Made by a program: the position numbers and the translations under genes. 64,000 nt of DNA, taken from assembly GCA_965222745.1 (NCBI GenBank), contig CBDCUW010000003.1:310001-374000 (forward strand), read 5' to 3'. Every line of letters begins with the position of its first letter. Within the stretch, counting starts at the first letter, position 1. Positions 1 through 11,153 of this stretch are shown one piece after another. Origin of the DNA: CBDCUW01 sp965222745 (lineage in GTDB: Bacteria > Planctomycetota > Planctomycetia > Pirellulales > Pirellulaceae). The notes under the pieces were generated by a model, which searched no databases, had not been told where the DNA came from, and saw only the letters and a list, made by a program, of their open reading frames with translations.

Positions 1-3000
1 CCACCACCGGCTTGTCGGGAATTTTAGGAAACGGTACCGGCAGTGTGACGTTCTATGGTTCGGTTTCCGAAATCAACGCGGCGATAGAGGGGCTTACCTA
101 TCAAGGCAACCAGGACTTTAACGGCAGCGACACACTCACCATCGACGTGGATGACCAAGGCAATGTCGGCACCGGCGGCGCTTTGACCGATTCGGCATCC
201 GTTGCCATCACCGTCATCGCGATCAACGACGATCCGACGAACGCCGGTGCGTTGCCGACCGACATCACCGTGTTGGAGGATACCGCCAGCGATGTGGATC
301 TTTCTGCAATCACGTTGGACGACGTCGACGCCGGCGGCAATTTGACCGTTACCTTGACCACCAGTACCGGCGGCGATTTAACCGCATCCAGCGGCGGCGG
401 GGTTACCGTAGGCGGCAGCGGTAGCGGAACACTTACTCTGACCGGAACGCTCTCCGCCCTGAATACCTTCCTCGATTCGCCCAGCAATATCAGCTACTTG
501 CACGGAACGCCCGGCATGATCGGCAACGATGCCGACACGATTCAGGTCGAAGTCACCGACAACGGCAACTCCGGATCGGGAGGAGGAGGCACGATCAACC
601 TGGGCACGGTCAATGTCGACATCAGCGAGGAGAACGACGCGCCGATCAACACCATCCCCGGTACTTTGACGGTTTCCGAAGAGACCGCCACGGCCATCGC
701 CGGGATCAGTATCGCCGACTCCGATGCGGGCGGCGCGAGTCTCTCTACACGGCTGCAAGTCAGCAGTGGAGTGCTCAATGTCACGCTTTCCGGTGGAGCA
801 ACGTTCGCCGGCGGTGTCAACGGAAGCAATGATCTCACGATCCAGGGAACGATTGCCGACATCAACGCGACACTCGCCTCACTCACCTACACCGGCAACA
901 CCGATGTGACGGGAACTGCTGCCGATACTCTGGTTGTCACCACCGACGACCTTGGCAACAGCGGATCGGGAGGGGCCAAGCAGGATGTGGATAACATTCA
1001 AATCGACATCACACCAGTCAACGACGCACCGGTCGTTTCAGCGCCCGTTAGCACGCTGTCGGCAACGGAACAGGTTGCGCTGACGATTGAAGGTACCGGG
1101 TTTAGCGTCGCCGATGTGGATGAAGGCGACGCCGGTGCCACCGCCACGATCACGGTGGGCGAAGGCGCCATCACGATCGTCGAAGGTGATTCCGGAATCA
1201 CCATCACCGGAGGCAACGGGTCTGCAACGGTGACCGTCAGCGGAACCATCGCTCAGATCGACAACCTGCTAACGGGATCCGGTACCGGCACGATCACCTA
1301 CTTCAACAACTCAAACATCCCCAGTTCGTCGACCACCATCACGGTCACCGTCAATGACGGAGGCAATACGGGCACCGATCCCGGCTTGACCGGCGATGGC
1401 ACGAGCGAGGAAGGGTCGGCAAGCCAAACCATCAACATCGCGGCGACCAACGATGATCCGACGAATGTAGGTGGTATGCCGACCGATATTTCGGTCACCG
1501 AGGATGTCGCCAGCAACGTCGATCTGTCTTCTTTGACGCTCAGCGACGTGGATCACGGCGGCGGAAACCTCACCGTCACGTTGACCACGTCGACCGGAGG
1601 AAACCTGACCGCGGCATCCGCCGGTGGTGTGACCGTTGGTGGCAGCGGGACTGCTGCGCTGACGTTGACCGGCACGTTGGTCGATCTGAATGTTTTTCTG
1701 GATAACACCAGCAACATCACTTACTTGCATGGTACTCCGCACACCTTCGGAAACGATGCCGATACGATCACCGTTGAAATCAACGACCTCGGCAATACGG
1801 GATCGGGCGGTGGCGGAGACATCAACCTGGGCGTCGTCAACGTCGATATCACCGCGGTCAACGACGCGCCGACCATTGCTACCAACACCGGCACAACGGT
1901 CGCCGAAGGTTCCACGGGCAACCAGATCACGATGGCGATGCTCAACGAAGGAGATGTTGACGATAGCGGTGCCGGCCTGACCTACACCGTCACCAGTACG
2001 ACCGCCCACGGAACACTACGGAATAACGGCACTGCGCTGGGGCTGAACGATACCTTCACGCAAGCCGATATCGATGCCGGATTGATCACCTACGATCACG
2101 ATGACAGCGAGACGACAAGCGATAGTTTCGGCTTTTCCCTGGCCGACGGCGGCGAAGATGGCGCGGCAGCCGCTTCCGGAACATTCAATATCGTGATCAC
2201 ACCGGTCAACGACAATTCCGTGTCCGCCATCAGTGATTCCGATCTCACGGCCGACTTTGTACTCGAAAATGCGAGTGTCGGGACGACGGTTGGCGTGACC
2301 GCTTTGGCAAGTGATGCCGACGATGGAGATACCGTCACTTATTCGCTGGATGACAATGACGGTGGACGATTTTCGATCGACGCTGCGACAGGTGTCGTCA
2401 AGGTCGCTGGAGCGATCGATCGCGAGATCGATGGGTCAAGTCGTAGTATCACGGTTCGCGCGACCAGTTCCGACTCCTCTTTCCAGACTCGCGTCGTTAC
2501 TATCGCGATCGGAGATGTGGATGAGTTCGATGTTGGCACGGTCTCCGATACCGACGGCGCGGTCAACGAAATCGCCGAGAACGCAGTGATCGGAACCACG
2601 GTCGGAATCACCGCCGCGGCTTCCGATGCCGATGCGACGACCAACGCAGTCACCTATTCGCTGTTTGATGATGACGGCGGTCGATTCACTATCGATTCCA
2701 GCACCGGAGAAGTGAAAGTGGCCGGAGCGATCGATCGCGAAGCCGACGGGGCGACTCGCAGCGTCACCGTTCGCGCCACTTCGGCCGATGGTTCGCATAC
2801 CGATCAGGTCTTTTCGATCAACATCAACGACGTCGATGAGTTCGATGCCACGGCAACGGTCGACACGGACGGAAGCGCCAATACGGTAGCCGAAAACGCC
2901 GTGGTCGGAACAACGGTCGGTATCGTCGCCGCATCATCCGATGCCGATGCCACCAACAACACGATCACCTATTCGCTGGATGATAACGACGGCGGCAGGT

Positions 3001-6000
3001 TCTCGATCGATTCCAGCACTGGCGTGGTTCGAGTTGCCGGGGCAATCGATCGTGAAGCGGACGGGGCAACGCGAACGATCACGGTTCGTTCTTCCAGCAG
3101 CGACGGATCTTCGACCACTCAAAGCTTTACGATCAACGTTGACGACGTCGACGAATTCGACGTCGGAGCAATCTCCGATTCCGACGGCTCGGTCAACGAA
3201 ATCGCCGAGAACGTCGTGATCGGAACAACAGTCGGTATCACCGCCTCGGCCTCCGATGCCGATGCGACGACCAACGCAGTCACCTATTCGCTGTTTGATG
3301 ATGACGGCGGTCGATTCAGCATCGATTCCAGCACCGGAGAAGTGAAGGTTGCCGGGGCGATCGATCGTGAGGCCGACGGGGCGACTCGAAATATCACCGT
3401 TCGAGCGACCTCGGCCGACGGTTCGCACACCGATCAGGTCTTCTCGATCAACATCAACGATGTCGACGAGTTCGATACTACGGCAACGGTCGACACGGAC
3501 GGAAGCGCCAATACGGTAGCCGAAAACGCCGTGGTCGGGACAACGGTCGGTATCGTCGCCGCGTCATCCGATGCCGATGCCACCAACAACACGATCACGT
3601 ACTCGCTGGATGATAACGACGGCGGCAGGTTCTCGATCGATTCCAACACTGGCGTGATCCGGGTCGCTGGGGCGATCGATCGCGAAGTTGATGGGGCAAC
3701 GCGAACGATCACAGTTCGTTCTTCCAGCAGCGACGGCTCGTCGACCACTCAAAGCTTCACGATCAATGTCGACGACGTCGACGAATTCGATGTCGGAGCA
3801 ATCTCCGATTCCGACGGCTCGGTTAACGAAATCGCCGAGAACGCGGTGATCGGAACAACAGTCGGTATCACCGCCTCGGCCTCCGATGCCGATGCGACGA
3901 CCAACGCAGTCACCTATTCGCTGTTTGATGATGACGGCGGTCGGTTCACTATCGATGCCGGCACGGGAGAAGTGAAAGTGGCCGGAGCGATCGATCGCGA
4001 AGCCGACGGGGCGACTCGCAGTATCACCGTTCGCGCGACGTCGGCCGACGGTTCGCACACCGACCAGGTCTTCTCGATCAACATCAACGACGTCGATGAA
4101 TTCGATGCCACGGCAACGGTCGACACGGATGGAAGCGCCAATACGGTAGCCGAAAACGCTGTGGTCGGAACAACGGTCGGTATCGTCGCTGCGTCATCCG
4201 ACGCCGATGCCACCAACAACACGATCACCTACTCGCTGGATGACAACGACGGCGGCCGGTTCTCGATCGATTCCAGCACTGGCGTGGTCCGAGTTGCCGG
4301 GGCAATCGATCGCGAAGCCGATGGAGCAACACGAACGATCACGGTTCGTTCGTCTAGCAGCGACGGTTCGTCGACCACTCAAAGCTTTACGATCAATGTC
4401 GACGACGTCGATGAATTCGATGTCGGAGCTGTGACCGATTCGGACGGCGCAGTCAACGAAATCGCCGAGAACGCAGTGATCGGAACCACGGTCGGCATCA
4501 CCGCCTCGGCCTCCGATGCCGATGCGACGACCAACGCGATCACCTATTCGCTGTTTGATGACGACGGTGGTCGATTCAGCATCGATTCCAGCACCGGAGA
4601 AGTGAAGGTGGCCGGAGCGATCGATCGCGAAGCCGACGGGGCGACTCGCAGCATCACCGTTCGCGCGACCTCGGCCGATGGTTCGCATACCGACCAGGTC
4701 TTTTCGATCAACATCAACGACGTCGATGAATTCGATGCCACGGCAACGGTCGACACGGATGGAAGCGCCAATACGGTAGCCGAAAACGCCGCCGTCGGAA
4801 CAACGGTCGGTATCGTCGCCGCGTCATCCGACGCCGATGCCACCAACAACACGATCACCTACTCGCTGGATGACAACGACGGCGGCCGGTTCTCGATCGA
4901 TTCCAGCACTGGCGTGGTCCGAGTTGCCGGGGCAATCGATCGCGAAGCCGATGGAGCAACACGAACGATCACGGTTCGTTCGTCTAGCAGCGACGGTTCG
5001 TCGACCACTCAAAGCTTTACGATCAATGTCGACGACGTCGATGAATTCGATGTCGGAGCTGTGACCGATTCGGACGGCGCAGTCAACGAAATCGCCGAGA
5101 ACGCAGTGATCGGAACCACGGTCGGCATCACCGCCGCGGCCTCCGATGCCGATGCGACGACCAACGCAGTCACCTATTCGCTGTTTGATGATGACGGCGG
5201 TCGATTCACTATCGATTCCAGCACCGGAGAAGTGAAGGTTGCCGGCGCGATCGATCGCGAAGCCGACGGGGCGACTCGCAGCATCACCGTTCGCGCGACC
5301 TCGGCCGATGGTTCGCATACCGACCAGGTCTTTTCGATCAACATCAACGACGTCGATGAATTTGACGTCGGCCCGATCACCGATAGCGACGGCGCGGCGA
5401 ACGAAGTGGCCGAGAACGCGGGGATTGGAACATCCGTCGGTATCACCGCGATTGCCACGGACGCCGACGCCACGACCAACGGGATCACCTACACGTTGGA
5501 TGATGATGCAGGAGGAAGATTCACGATCGATGGAGTGACCGGTGAGATCAAAGTGGGCGGAGCGTTGGACTATGAAACCAACTCCAGCCACAACGTGATC
5601 GTGCGAGCGACCAGCGGTGATGGATCGTTCAACACTCAGTCTTTCGCAATCAACGTTCTGGACACCAACGAGTCTGGTGCGACGCCGATCGTCGACACGG
5701 ATGCGGCAATCGATTCGGTGGCCGAAAACTCGTCTGTTGGAACGGTGGTCGGACTGACCGCCTTTTCGGATGACGCCGATGGCAGCGACACGATCGCCTA
5801 CTCGTTGGACGATGATGATGGTGGCCGGTTCACGATCGATTCCAGCACCGGTGTGGTCCGGGTTGCCGGCGCGATCGATCGTGAAGCCGACGGGGCAACT
5901 CGAAACATCACGGTGCGAGCGACATCGACAGACGGTTCATTCCAGCTTCGTAGCTTCACCATTGCGATCGACGATGTCGACGAATTCGATGTCGGAACGG

Positions 6001-9000
6001 TCACCGATTCCGACGGCGCGGTCAACGAAATCGCTGAGAACGCAGTGATCGGGACCACGGTCGGCATCACCGCTTCGGCCTCCGATGCCGATGCGACGAC
6101 CAACGCGATCACCTATTCGCTGTTTGATGATGACGGCGGTCGATTCAGCATCGATTCCAGCACCGGAGAAGTGAAAGTGGCTGGAGCGATCGATCGCGAA
6201 GCCGACGGGACGACTCGAAATATCACCGTTCGAGCCACTTCAGCCGACGGTTCGCATACCGACCAGGTCTTTTCGATCAACATCAACGACGTCGATGAAT
6301 TCGATGCCACGGCAACGATCGACACGGATGGAAGCGCCAATACGGTAGCCGAAAATGCCGCCGTCGGAACAACGGTCGGTATCGTCGCCGCGTCATCCGA
6401 CGCCGATGCCACCAACAACACGATCACGTACTCGCTGGATGATAACGACGGCGGCCGGTTCTCGATCGATTCCAGCACTGGCGTGGTCCGGGTTGCCGGG
6501 GCAATCGATCGCGAAGTTGATGGGGCAACGCGAACGATCACAGTTCGTTCTTCCAGCAGCGACGGCTCGTCGACCACTCAAAGCTTTACGATCAACGTCG
6601 ACGACGTCGACGAATTCGATGTCGGAACGGTCACCGATACCGACGGCGCAGTCAACGAAATCGCCGAGAACGCAGTGATCGGAACCACGGTCGGCATCAC
6701 CGCCTCGGCCTCCGATGCCGATGCGACGACCAACGCAGTCACCTATTCGCTGTTTGATGATGACGGCGGTCGATTCAGCATCGATTCCAGCACCGGAGAA
6801 GTGAAGGTGGCCGGAGCGATCGATCGCGAAGCCGACGGGGCAACTCGAAGTATCACCGTTCGCGCGACTTCGGCCGACGGTTCGCATACCGACCAAGTCT
6901 TCTCGATCAACATCAACGACGTCGATGAATTTGACGTCGGCCCGATCACCGATAGCGACGGCGCGGCGAACGAAGTGGCCGAGAACGCCGGGATTGGAAC
7001 ATCCGTCGGTATCACCGCGATTGCCACGGACGCCGACGCCACGACCAACGGGATCACCTACACGTTGGATGATGATGCGGGAGGACGATTCACGATCGAT
7101 GGAGTGACCGGTGAGATCAAAGTGGGCGGAGCGTTGGACTATGAAACCAACTCCAGCCACAGCGTGATCGTGCGGGCGACCAGCGGCGATGGATCGTTCA
7201 ACACTCAGTCTTTCGCAATCAACGTTCTGGACACCAACGAGTCTGGTGCGACGCCGATCGTCGACACGGATGCGGCAATCGATTCGGTGGCCGAAAACTC
7301 GTCTGTTGGAACGGAGGTCGGACTGACCGCCTTTTCGGATGACGCCGATGGCAGCGACACGATCGCCTACTCGTTGGACGATGATGATGGTGGCCGGTTC
7401 ACGATCGATTCCAGCACCGGTGTGGTCCGGGTTGCCGGCGCGATTGACCTTGAAGCCGACGGGGCAACTCGAAACATCACGGTGCGAGCGACATCGACAG
7501 ACGGTTCATTCCAGCTTCGTAGCTTCACCATTGCGATCGACGATGTCGACGAATTCGATGTCGGAACGGTCACCGATACTGACGGCGCGGTCAACGAAAT
7601 CGCCGAGAACGCAGTGATCGGAACCACGGTCGGAATCACCGCATCGGCCTCTGATGCCGATGCGACGACCAACGTCGTCACCTATTCGCTGTTTGATGAT
7701 GACGGCGGTCGATTCAGCATCGATTCCAGCACCGGAGAAGTGAAGGTGGCCGGAGCGATCGATCGCGAAGCCGATGGGGCAACTCGAAGTATCACCGTTC
7801 GCGCGACCTCGGCCGACGGTTCACACACCGACCAAGTCTTCTCGATCAACATCAACGATGTCGATGAGTTCGATGCCACGGCAACGGTCGACACGGACGG
7901 AAGCGCCAATACGGTAGCCGAAAACGCCGTGGTCGGAACCACGGTCGGTATCGTCGCTGCGTCATCCGATGCTGATGCCACCAACAACACGATCACGTAC
8001 TCGCTGGATGATAACGACGGCGGCAGGTTCTCGATCGATTCCAGCACTGGCGTGGTCCGGGTCGCTGGGGCAATCGATCGCGAAGCGGACGGGGCGACTC
8101 GAACGATCACGGTTCGTTCGTCTAGCAGCGACGGTTCGTCGACCACTCAAAGCTTTACGATCAACGTTGACGACGTCGACGAATTCGACGTCGGAGCAAT
8201 CTCCGATTCCGACGGCTCGGTCAACGAAATCGCCGAGAACGTCGTGATCGGAACAACAGTCGGTATCACCGCCTCGGCCTCCGATGCCGATGCGACGACC
8301 AACGCAGTCACCTATTCGCTGTTTGATGATGACGGCGGTCGATTCAGCATCGATTCCAGCACCGGAGAAGTGAAGGTGGCCGGAGCGATCGATCGCGAAG
8401 CCGACGGGGCGACTCGAAGTATCACCGTTCGAGCCACTTCAGCCGACGGTTCACACACCGACCAGGTCTTTTCGATCAACATCAACGATGTCGATGAGTT
8501 CGATGCCACGGCAACGCTCGACACAGACGGAAGCGCCAACACGGTGACCGAAAACGCCGCCGTCGGAACAACGGTCGGTATCGTCGCCGCATCATCCGAT
8601 GCCGATGCCACCAACAACACGATCACGTACTCGCTGGATGATAACGACGGCGGCCGGTTCTCGATCGATTCCAGCACTGGCGTGGTCCGGGTCGCCGGGG
8701 CAATCGATCGCGAAGCCGATGGAGCAACACGAACGATCACGGTTCGTTCTTCCAGCAGCGACGGCTCGTCGACCACTCAAAGCTTCACGATCAATGTCGA
8801 CGACGTCGATGAATTCGACGTCGGAGCTGTGACCGATACTGATGGCGCGGTCAACGAAATCGCCGAGAACGCGGTGATCGGAACCACGGTCGGAATCACT
8901 GCCTCGGCCTCTGATGCCGATGCGACGACCAACGCAGTCACCTATTCGCTGTTTGATGATGACGGCGGTCGATTCAGCATCGATTCCAGCACCGGAGAAG

Positions 9001-11000
9001 TGAAGGTGGCCGGAGCGATCGATCGCGAAGCCGATGGGGCAACTCGAAGTATCACCGTTCGCGCGACCTCGGCCGACGGTTCACACACCGACCAGGTCTT
9101 CTCGATCAACATCAACGACGTTGACGAATTTGACGTCGGACCGATCGTTGACAACGACGCCACAGTCAACGCGGTTGACGAAAACGCGGCCAACGGAACG
9201 GTTGTCGGCGTCACCGCGCTGGGTTCCGACGGCGATGCCACCAACAACGCGATCACTTATTCGCTGGACGACGATGCTGGAGGGCGGTTTACCATTGATG
9301 GTAGTACCGGGGTGGTCCGCGTAGCCGATGGAACTCTGCTGGACCGAGAAACGGCGGCGAGCCACAACATCACCGTTCGGGCGACTAGCAGCGACGGAAG
9401 CTCCAATACCAGCATCTTCACCATCAACGTCAACGACGTCGATGAGTATGATGTCGGCGTCGTGATTGACAATGACCTGTCGACCAACGAAGTCGATGAA
9501 AACGCCGCCAACGGCACGGTAGTCGGCATCACCGCGCTTGCTTCAGACGCGGACGCGACCAACAACACCATCACCTATACGCTTGACGATGACGATGGCG
9601 GCCGATTCGCCATCGATTCCAGCACCGGTGTGGTCACCGTTGCAGGTTCGATCGATCGAGAAACGGACGGCTCCTCTCGTAATATCACCGTGCGCGGCAC
9701 CAGCAGCGACGGTTCTTTCACTACCGAAATCTTTTCGATCGCGATCAACGACGTCAACGAATTCGCCGTGACCACTCCGATCGATTCGGATGCGACCGCG
9801 AACCTGATCGACGAAAACTCAGCCGCTGGGACAACGGTTGGACTCACTGTTTTCGCCGCCGATGCCGACTCCGGCGACACCGTCACGTACTCGTTGAGCG
9901 ACGATGCCGGCGGACGCTTCGCGGTTGACTCCGCCACCGGCCTGGTGACGGTCGCCGGATCGCTGGACTACGAAACTGCCTCCAGCCACGACATCACCGC
10001 GGTTGCAACCAGCAGCGACGGGTCTTCCATGACTCAGGTGTTCACAATCAACGTTGGTGACGTCAACGAAGCACCGATGGGTAGCGGCGACAGCTATAGC
10101 GTTACGTCGGGTTCAACATTGACCGTTTCCATTCCGGGTGTGCTGGCCAACGATTTTGATCCCGACGGCAACCCGATCATGGCGATTCAGGTGACCACGC
10201 CAAGCGGCGGTACGGCGACCCTGTTGGCCGACGGAACGCTCAGTTACACCGCAAATGCAGGCTTCTTCGGCGTCGACACTTTGCAGTACCAGGTTTCGGA
10301 TGGATCGCTGACGAGCGGTTTGATCACCATTGAAATCACGGTCACCGCGGGAAGTCCTGGCGGCAACCCCGATCCGGATCCCGACCCTGATCCCGATCCG
10401 GAACCCGAACCAGAGCCAGAGCCAGATTCAGATTCAGAACTGGATCCCGATCCCGATCCAAATTCGGAATCGGAGGAAGAACCGGGAGAAGAATCGACCG
10501 AGTTGGCGACCGCTGCGCCGGTTCCGCCACAAGCCAAGCCAAATTCGACCATCGAAAAATTGATCGCGGAACTCTCGGAAGAGGAAAATCGCGAAGCGTT
10601 GGCCAGGCGATTGAATGAGGCAGCGATCGAAGCGGCTGCGCAGGGATATTCCAGCGAAGTTTCCCGATTGCATTTTATCTCCCAGGAATACTCGGCCGAG
10701 CTGGAAATGCTGGAACGGTTGCTTCAGCTTGACCTGGAGCAGGCCGTGGTATGGCAGCAGTGGGACGAACATCGCGACGAAGGCAGCGAATCACCCTTGG
10801 ACCTGTTTGTCGGAGCCGCCGGTGCCGGAGCCGGCTTGTTCTCGGTCGGCTACGTGTTGTGGGCGCTGCGGGGCGGAGCGTTCGTCACCGCGGTGGCATC
10901 CAGCTTGCCGGCATGGCGGCTGATCGATCCCGCATCACTGCTAGCGGCTTACCGAGCGACCAAGGGCCCCGACCTGGTCGACAAGATGATCGAAGGATAA
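1..11000 (+). CDS. Giant cadherin-repeat surface protein, 5' end outside the window
   Basis: The reading frame is open from the window edge (first full codon at 3), so about 3665 residues of the C-terminal part are visible and the start is missing. The first ~730 residues hold ~100-residue beta-sandwich-like repeats ending in NDxP motifs, including a CSPG/Cadherin_3-like unit near residue 620-720. Then come 25 cadherin-like repeats of 103-105 residues, each with a DxDG start, an AENxxxGT segment, DADA, YSL.DDxGGRF, a DRE motif and a closing DVDEFD calcium-site motif. A final Big/Cadherin_4-like domain (SYSVTSGSTL onwards), a linker of Asp/Pro and Glu/Pro repeats, a helical segment and one hydrophobic stretch (about residues 3605-3630) follow. 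It is likely a secreted or cell-surface, Ca2+-binding adhesin or stalk/wall protein; that role is inferred from family. The C-terminal hydrophobic helix may anchor it. No enzyme domain is visible. Confidence 0.9.
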   Translation, partial: TTGLSGILGNGTGSVTFYGSVSEINAAIEGLTYQGNQDFNGSDTLTIDVDDQGNVGTGGALTDSASVAITVIAINDDPTNAGALPTDITVLEDTASDVDLSAITLDDVDAGGNLTVTLTTSTGGDLTASSGGGVTVGGSGSGTLTLTGTLSALNTFLDSPSNISYLHGTPGMIGNDADTIQVEVTDNGNSGSGGGGTINLGTVNVDISEENDAPINTIPGTLTVSEETATAIAGISIADSDAGGASLSTRLQVSSGVLNVTLSGGATFAGGVNGSNDLTIQGTIADINATLASLTYTGNTDVTGTAADTLVVTTDDLGNSGSGGAKQDVDNIQIDITPVNDAPVVSAPVSTLSATEQVALTIEGTGFSVADVDEGDAGATATITVGEGAITIVEGDSGITITGGNGSATVTVSGTIAQIDNLLTGSGTGTITYFNNSNIPSSSTTITVTVNDGGNTGTDPGLTGDGTSEEGSASQTINIAATNDDPTNVGGMPTDISVTEDVASNVDLSSLTLSDVDHGGGNLTVTLTTSTGGNLTAASAGGVTVGGSGTAALTLTGTLVDLNVFLDNTSNITYLHGTPHTFGNDADTITVEINDLGNTGSGGGGDINLGVVNVDITAVNDAPTIATNTGTTVAEGSTGNQITMAMLNEGDVDDSGAGLTYTVTSTTAHGTLRNNGTALGLNDTFTQADIDAGLITYDHDDSETTSDSFGFSLADGGEDGAAAASGTFNIVITPVNDNSVSAISDSDLTADFVLENASVGTTVGVTALASDADDGDTVTYSLDDNDGGRFSIDAATGVVKVAGAIDREIDGSSRSITVRATSSDSSFQTRVVTIAIGDVDEFDVGTVSDTDGAVNEIAENAVIGTTVGITAAASDADATTNAVTYSLFDDDGGRFTIDSSTGEVKVAGAIDREADGATRSVTVRATSADGSHTDQVFSININDVDEFDATATVDTDGSANTVAENAVVGTTVGIVAASSDADATNNTITYSLDDNDGGRFSIDSSTGVVRVAGAIDREADGATRTITVRSSSSDGSSTTQSFTINVDDVDEFDVGAISDSDGSVNEIAENVVIGTTVGITASASDADATTNAVTYSLFDDDGGRFSIDSSTGEVKVAGAIDREADGATRNITVRATSADGSHTDQVFSININDVDEFDTTATVDTDGSANTVAENAVVGTTVGIVAASSDADATNNTITYSLDDNDGGRFSIDSNTGVIRVAGAIDREVDGATRTITVRSSSSDGSSTTQSFTINVDDVDEFDVGAISDSDGSVNEIAENAVIGTTVGITASASDADATTNAVTYSLFDDDGGRFTIDAGTGEVKVAGAIDREADGATRSITVRATSADGSHTDQVFSININDVDEFDATATVDTDGSANTVAENAVVGTTVGIVAASSDADATNNTITYSLDDNDGGRFSIDSSTGVVRVAGAIDREADGATRTITVRSSSSDGSSTTQSFTINVDDVDEFDVGAVTDSDGAVNEIAENAVIGTTVGITASASDADATTNAITYSLFDDDGGRFSIDSSTGEVKVAGAIDREADGATRSITVRATSADGSHTDQVFSININDVDEFDATATVDTDGSANTVAENAAVGTTVGIVAASSDADATNNTITYSLDDNDGGRFSIDSSTGVVRVAGAIDREADGATRTITVRSSSSDGSSTTQSFTINVDDVDEFDVGAVTDSDGAVNEIAENAVIGTTVGITAAASDADATTNAVTYSLFDDDGGRFTIDSSTGEVKVAGAIDREADGATRSITVRATSADGSHTDQVFSININDVDEFDVGPITDSDGAANEVAENAGIGTSVGITAIATDADATTNGITYTLDDDAGGRFTIDGVTGEIKVGGALDYETNSSHNVIVRATSGDGSFNTQSFAINVLDTNESGATPIVDTDAAIDSVAENSSVGTVVGLTAFSDDADGSDTIAYSLDDDDGGRFTIDSSTGVVRVAGAIDREADGATRNITVRATSTDGSFQLRSFTIAIDDVDEFDVGTVTDSDGAVNEIAENAVIGTTVGITASASDADATTNAITYSLFDDDGGRFSIDSSTGEVKVAGAIDREADGTTRNITVRATSADGSHTDQVFSININDVDEFDATATIDTDGSANTVAENAAVGTTVGIVAASSDADATNNTITYSLDDNDGGRFSIDSSTGVVRVAGAIDREVDGATRTITVRSSSSDGSSTTQSFTINVDDVDEFDVGTVTDTDGAVNEIAENAVIGTTVGITASASDADATTNAVTYSLFDDDGGRFSIDSSTGEVKVAGAIDREADGATRSITVRATSADGSHTDQVFSININDVDEFDVGPITDSDGAANEVAENAGIGTSVGITAIATDADATTNGITYTLDDDAGGRFTIDGVTGEIKVGGALDYETNSSHSVIVRATSGDGSFNTQSFAINVLDTNESGATPIVDTDAAIDSVAENSSVGTEVGLTAFSDDADGSDTIAYSLDDDDGGRFTIDSSTGVVRVAGAIDLEADGATRNITVRATSTDGSFQLRSFTIAIDDVDEFDVGTVTDTDGAVNEIAENAVIGTTVGITASASDADATTNVVTYSLFDDDGGRFSIDSSTGEVKVAGAIDREADGATRSITVRATSADGSHTDQVFSININDVDEFDATATVDTDGSANTVAENAVVGTTVGIVAASSDADATNNTITYSLDDNDGGRFSIDSSTGVVRVAGAIDREADGATRTITVRSSSSDGSSTTQSFTINVDDVDEFDVGAISDSDGSVNEIAENVVIGTTVGITASASDADATTNAVTYSLFDDDGGRFSIDSSTGEVKVAGAIDREADGATRSITVRATSADGSHTDQVFSININDVDEFDATATLDTDGSANTVTENAAVGTTVGIVAASSDADATNNTITYSLDDNDGGRFSIDSSTGVVRVAGAIDREADGATRTITVRSSSSDGSSTTQSFTINVDDVDEFDVGAVTDTDGAVNEIAENAVIGTTVGITASASDADATTNAVTYSLFDDDGGRFSIDSSTGEVKVAGAIDREADGATRSITVRATSADGSHTDQVFSININDVDEFDVGPIVDNDATVNAVDENAANGTVVGVTALGSDGDATNNAITYSLDDDAGGRFTIDGSTGVVRVADGTLLDRETAASHNITVRATSSDGSSNTSIFTINVNDVDEYDVGVVIDNDLSTNEVDENAANGTVVGITALASDADATNNTITYTLDDDDGGRFAIDSSTGVVTVAGSIDRETDGSSRNITVRGTSSDGSFTTEIFSIAINDVNEFAVTTPIDSDATANLIDENSAAGTTVGLTVFAADADSGDTVTYSLSDDAGGRFAVDSATGLVTVAGSLDYETASSHDITAVATSSDGSSMTQVFTINVGDVNEAPMGSGDSYSVTSGSTLTVSIPGVLANDFDPDGNPIMAIQVTTPSGGTATLLADGTLSYTANAGFFGVDTLQYQVSDGSLTSGLITIEITVTAGSPGGNPDPDPDPDPDPEPEPEPEPDSDSELDPDPDPNSESEEEPGEESTELATAAPVPPQAKPNSTIEKLIAELSEEENREALARRLNEAAIEAAAQGYSSEVSRLHFISQEYSAELEMLERLLQLDLEQAVVWQQWDEHRDEGSESPLDLFVGAAGAGAGLFSVGYVLWALRGGAFVTAVASSLPAWRLIDPASLLAAYRATKGPDLVDKMIEG
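2208..10066 (+). repeat. 25 tandem cadherin-unit repeats (~315 bp each)
   Basis: About 25 consecutive units of 309-315 bp lie inside the giant surface-protein gene. Two unit types alternate: type A (protein starts DVG.. and has EIAENAVIG and YSLFDDDGG) and type B (starts DATAT and has TVAENAVVG and YSLDDNDGG). Two rarer types, C (DVGPITDSD) and D (GATPIVDTD), occur as a C-D pair twice. Many units are nearly identical at the DNA level, which points to recent recombination or gene conversion. Confidence 0.9.
4419..7556 (+). repeat. Tandem duplication of a 1569-bp five-unit block (A-B-A-C-D)
   Basis: Positions 4419-5987 and 5988-7556 carry the same order of five cadherin units and are offset by exactly 1569 bp (523 codons). 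The C unit starts at 5366 and again at 6935, which confirms the offset. The copies differ by scattered single-base changes only, for example DRE versus DLE in the second D unit and GTVVG versus GTEVG. The frame is kept across the duplication. Confidence 0.85.
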
Positions 11001-11127
11001 CCACTCGCGTGATCCTCGTTTACGAAGGAGAGTTTTGGAGTCAACTCTCTTGCGAGCGGCCAATCATTTGCAGAATCTATGAACGTGATAACGACTGCCG
11101 TTGCCGAGGTGTGACGTGGGAGTGCTC

Positions 11128-11153
11128 GCCGACTTGGGACAAGCCGGCCTACG
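11128..11153. repeat. Copy of the GGCCGACTTGTCCCAAGTCGG palindrome family (single arm)
   Basis: One arm of the repeat seen as a full inverted pair at 16951-17018 lies between the convergent ends of the cadherin gene and the histidine kinase gene. Its CCTACG end provides the TAG stop codon of the kinase (bases 11149-11151 on the minus strand). Confidence 0.65.

Noticed and set aside
2000..10000. Many long antisense reading frames opposite the cadherin gene
   Set aside because: They repeat with the same 315-bp and 1569-bp periods as the coding strand and have low-complexity sequence, so they are shadows of the repeat structure.
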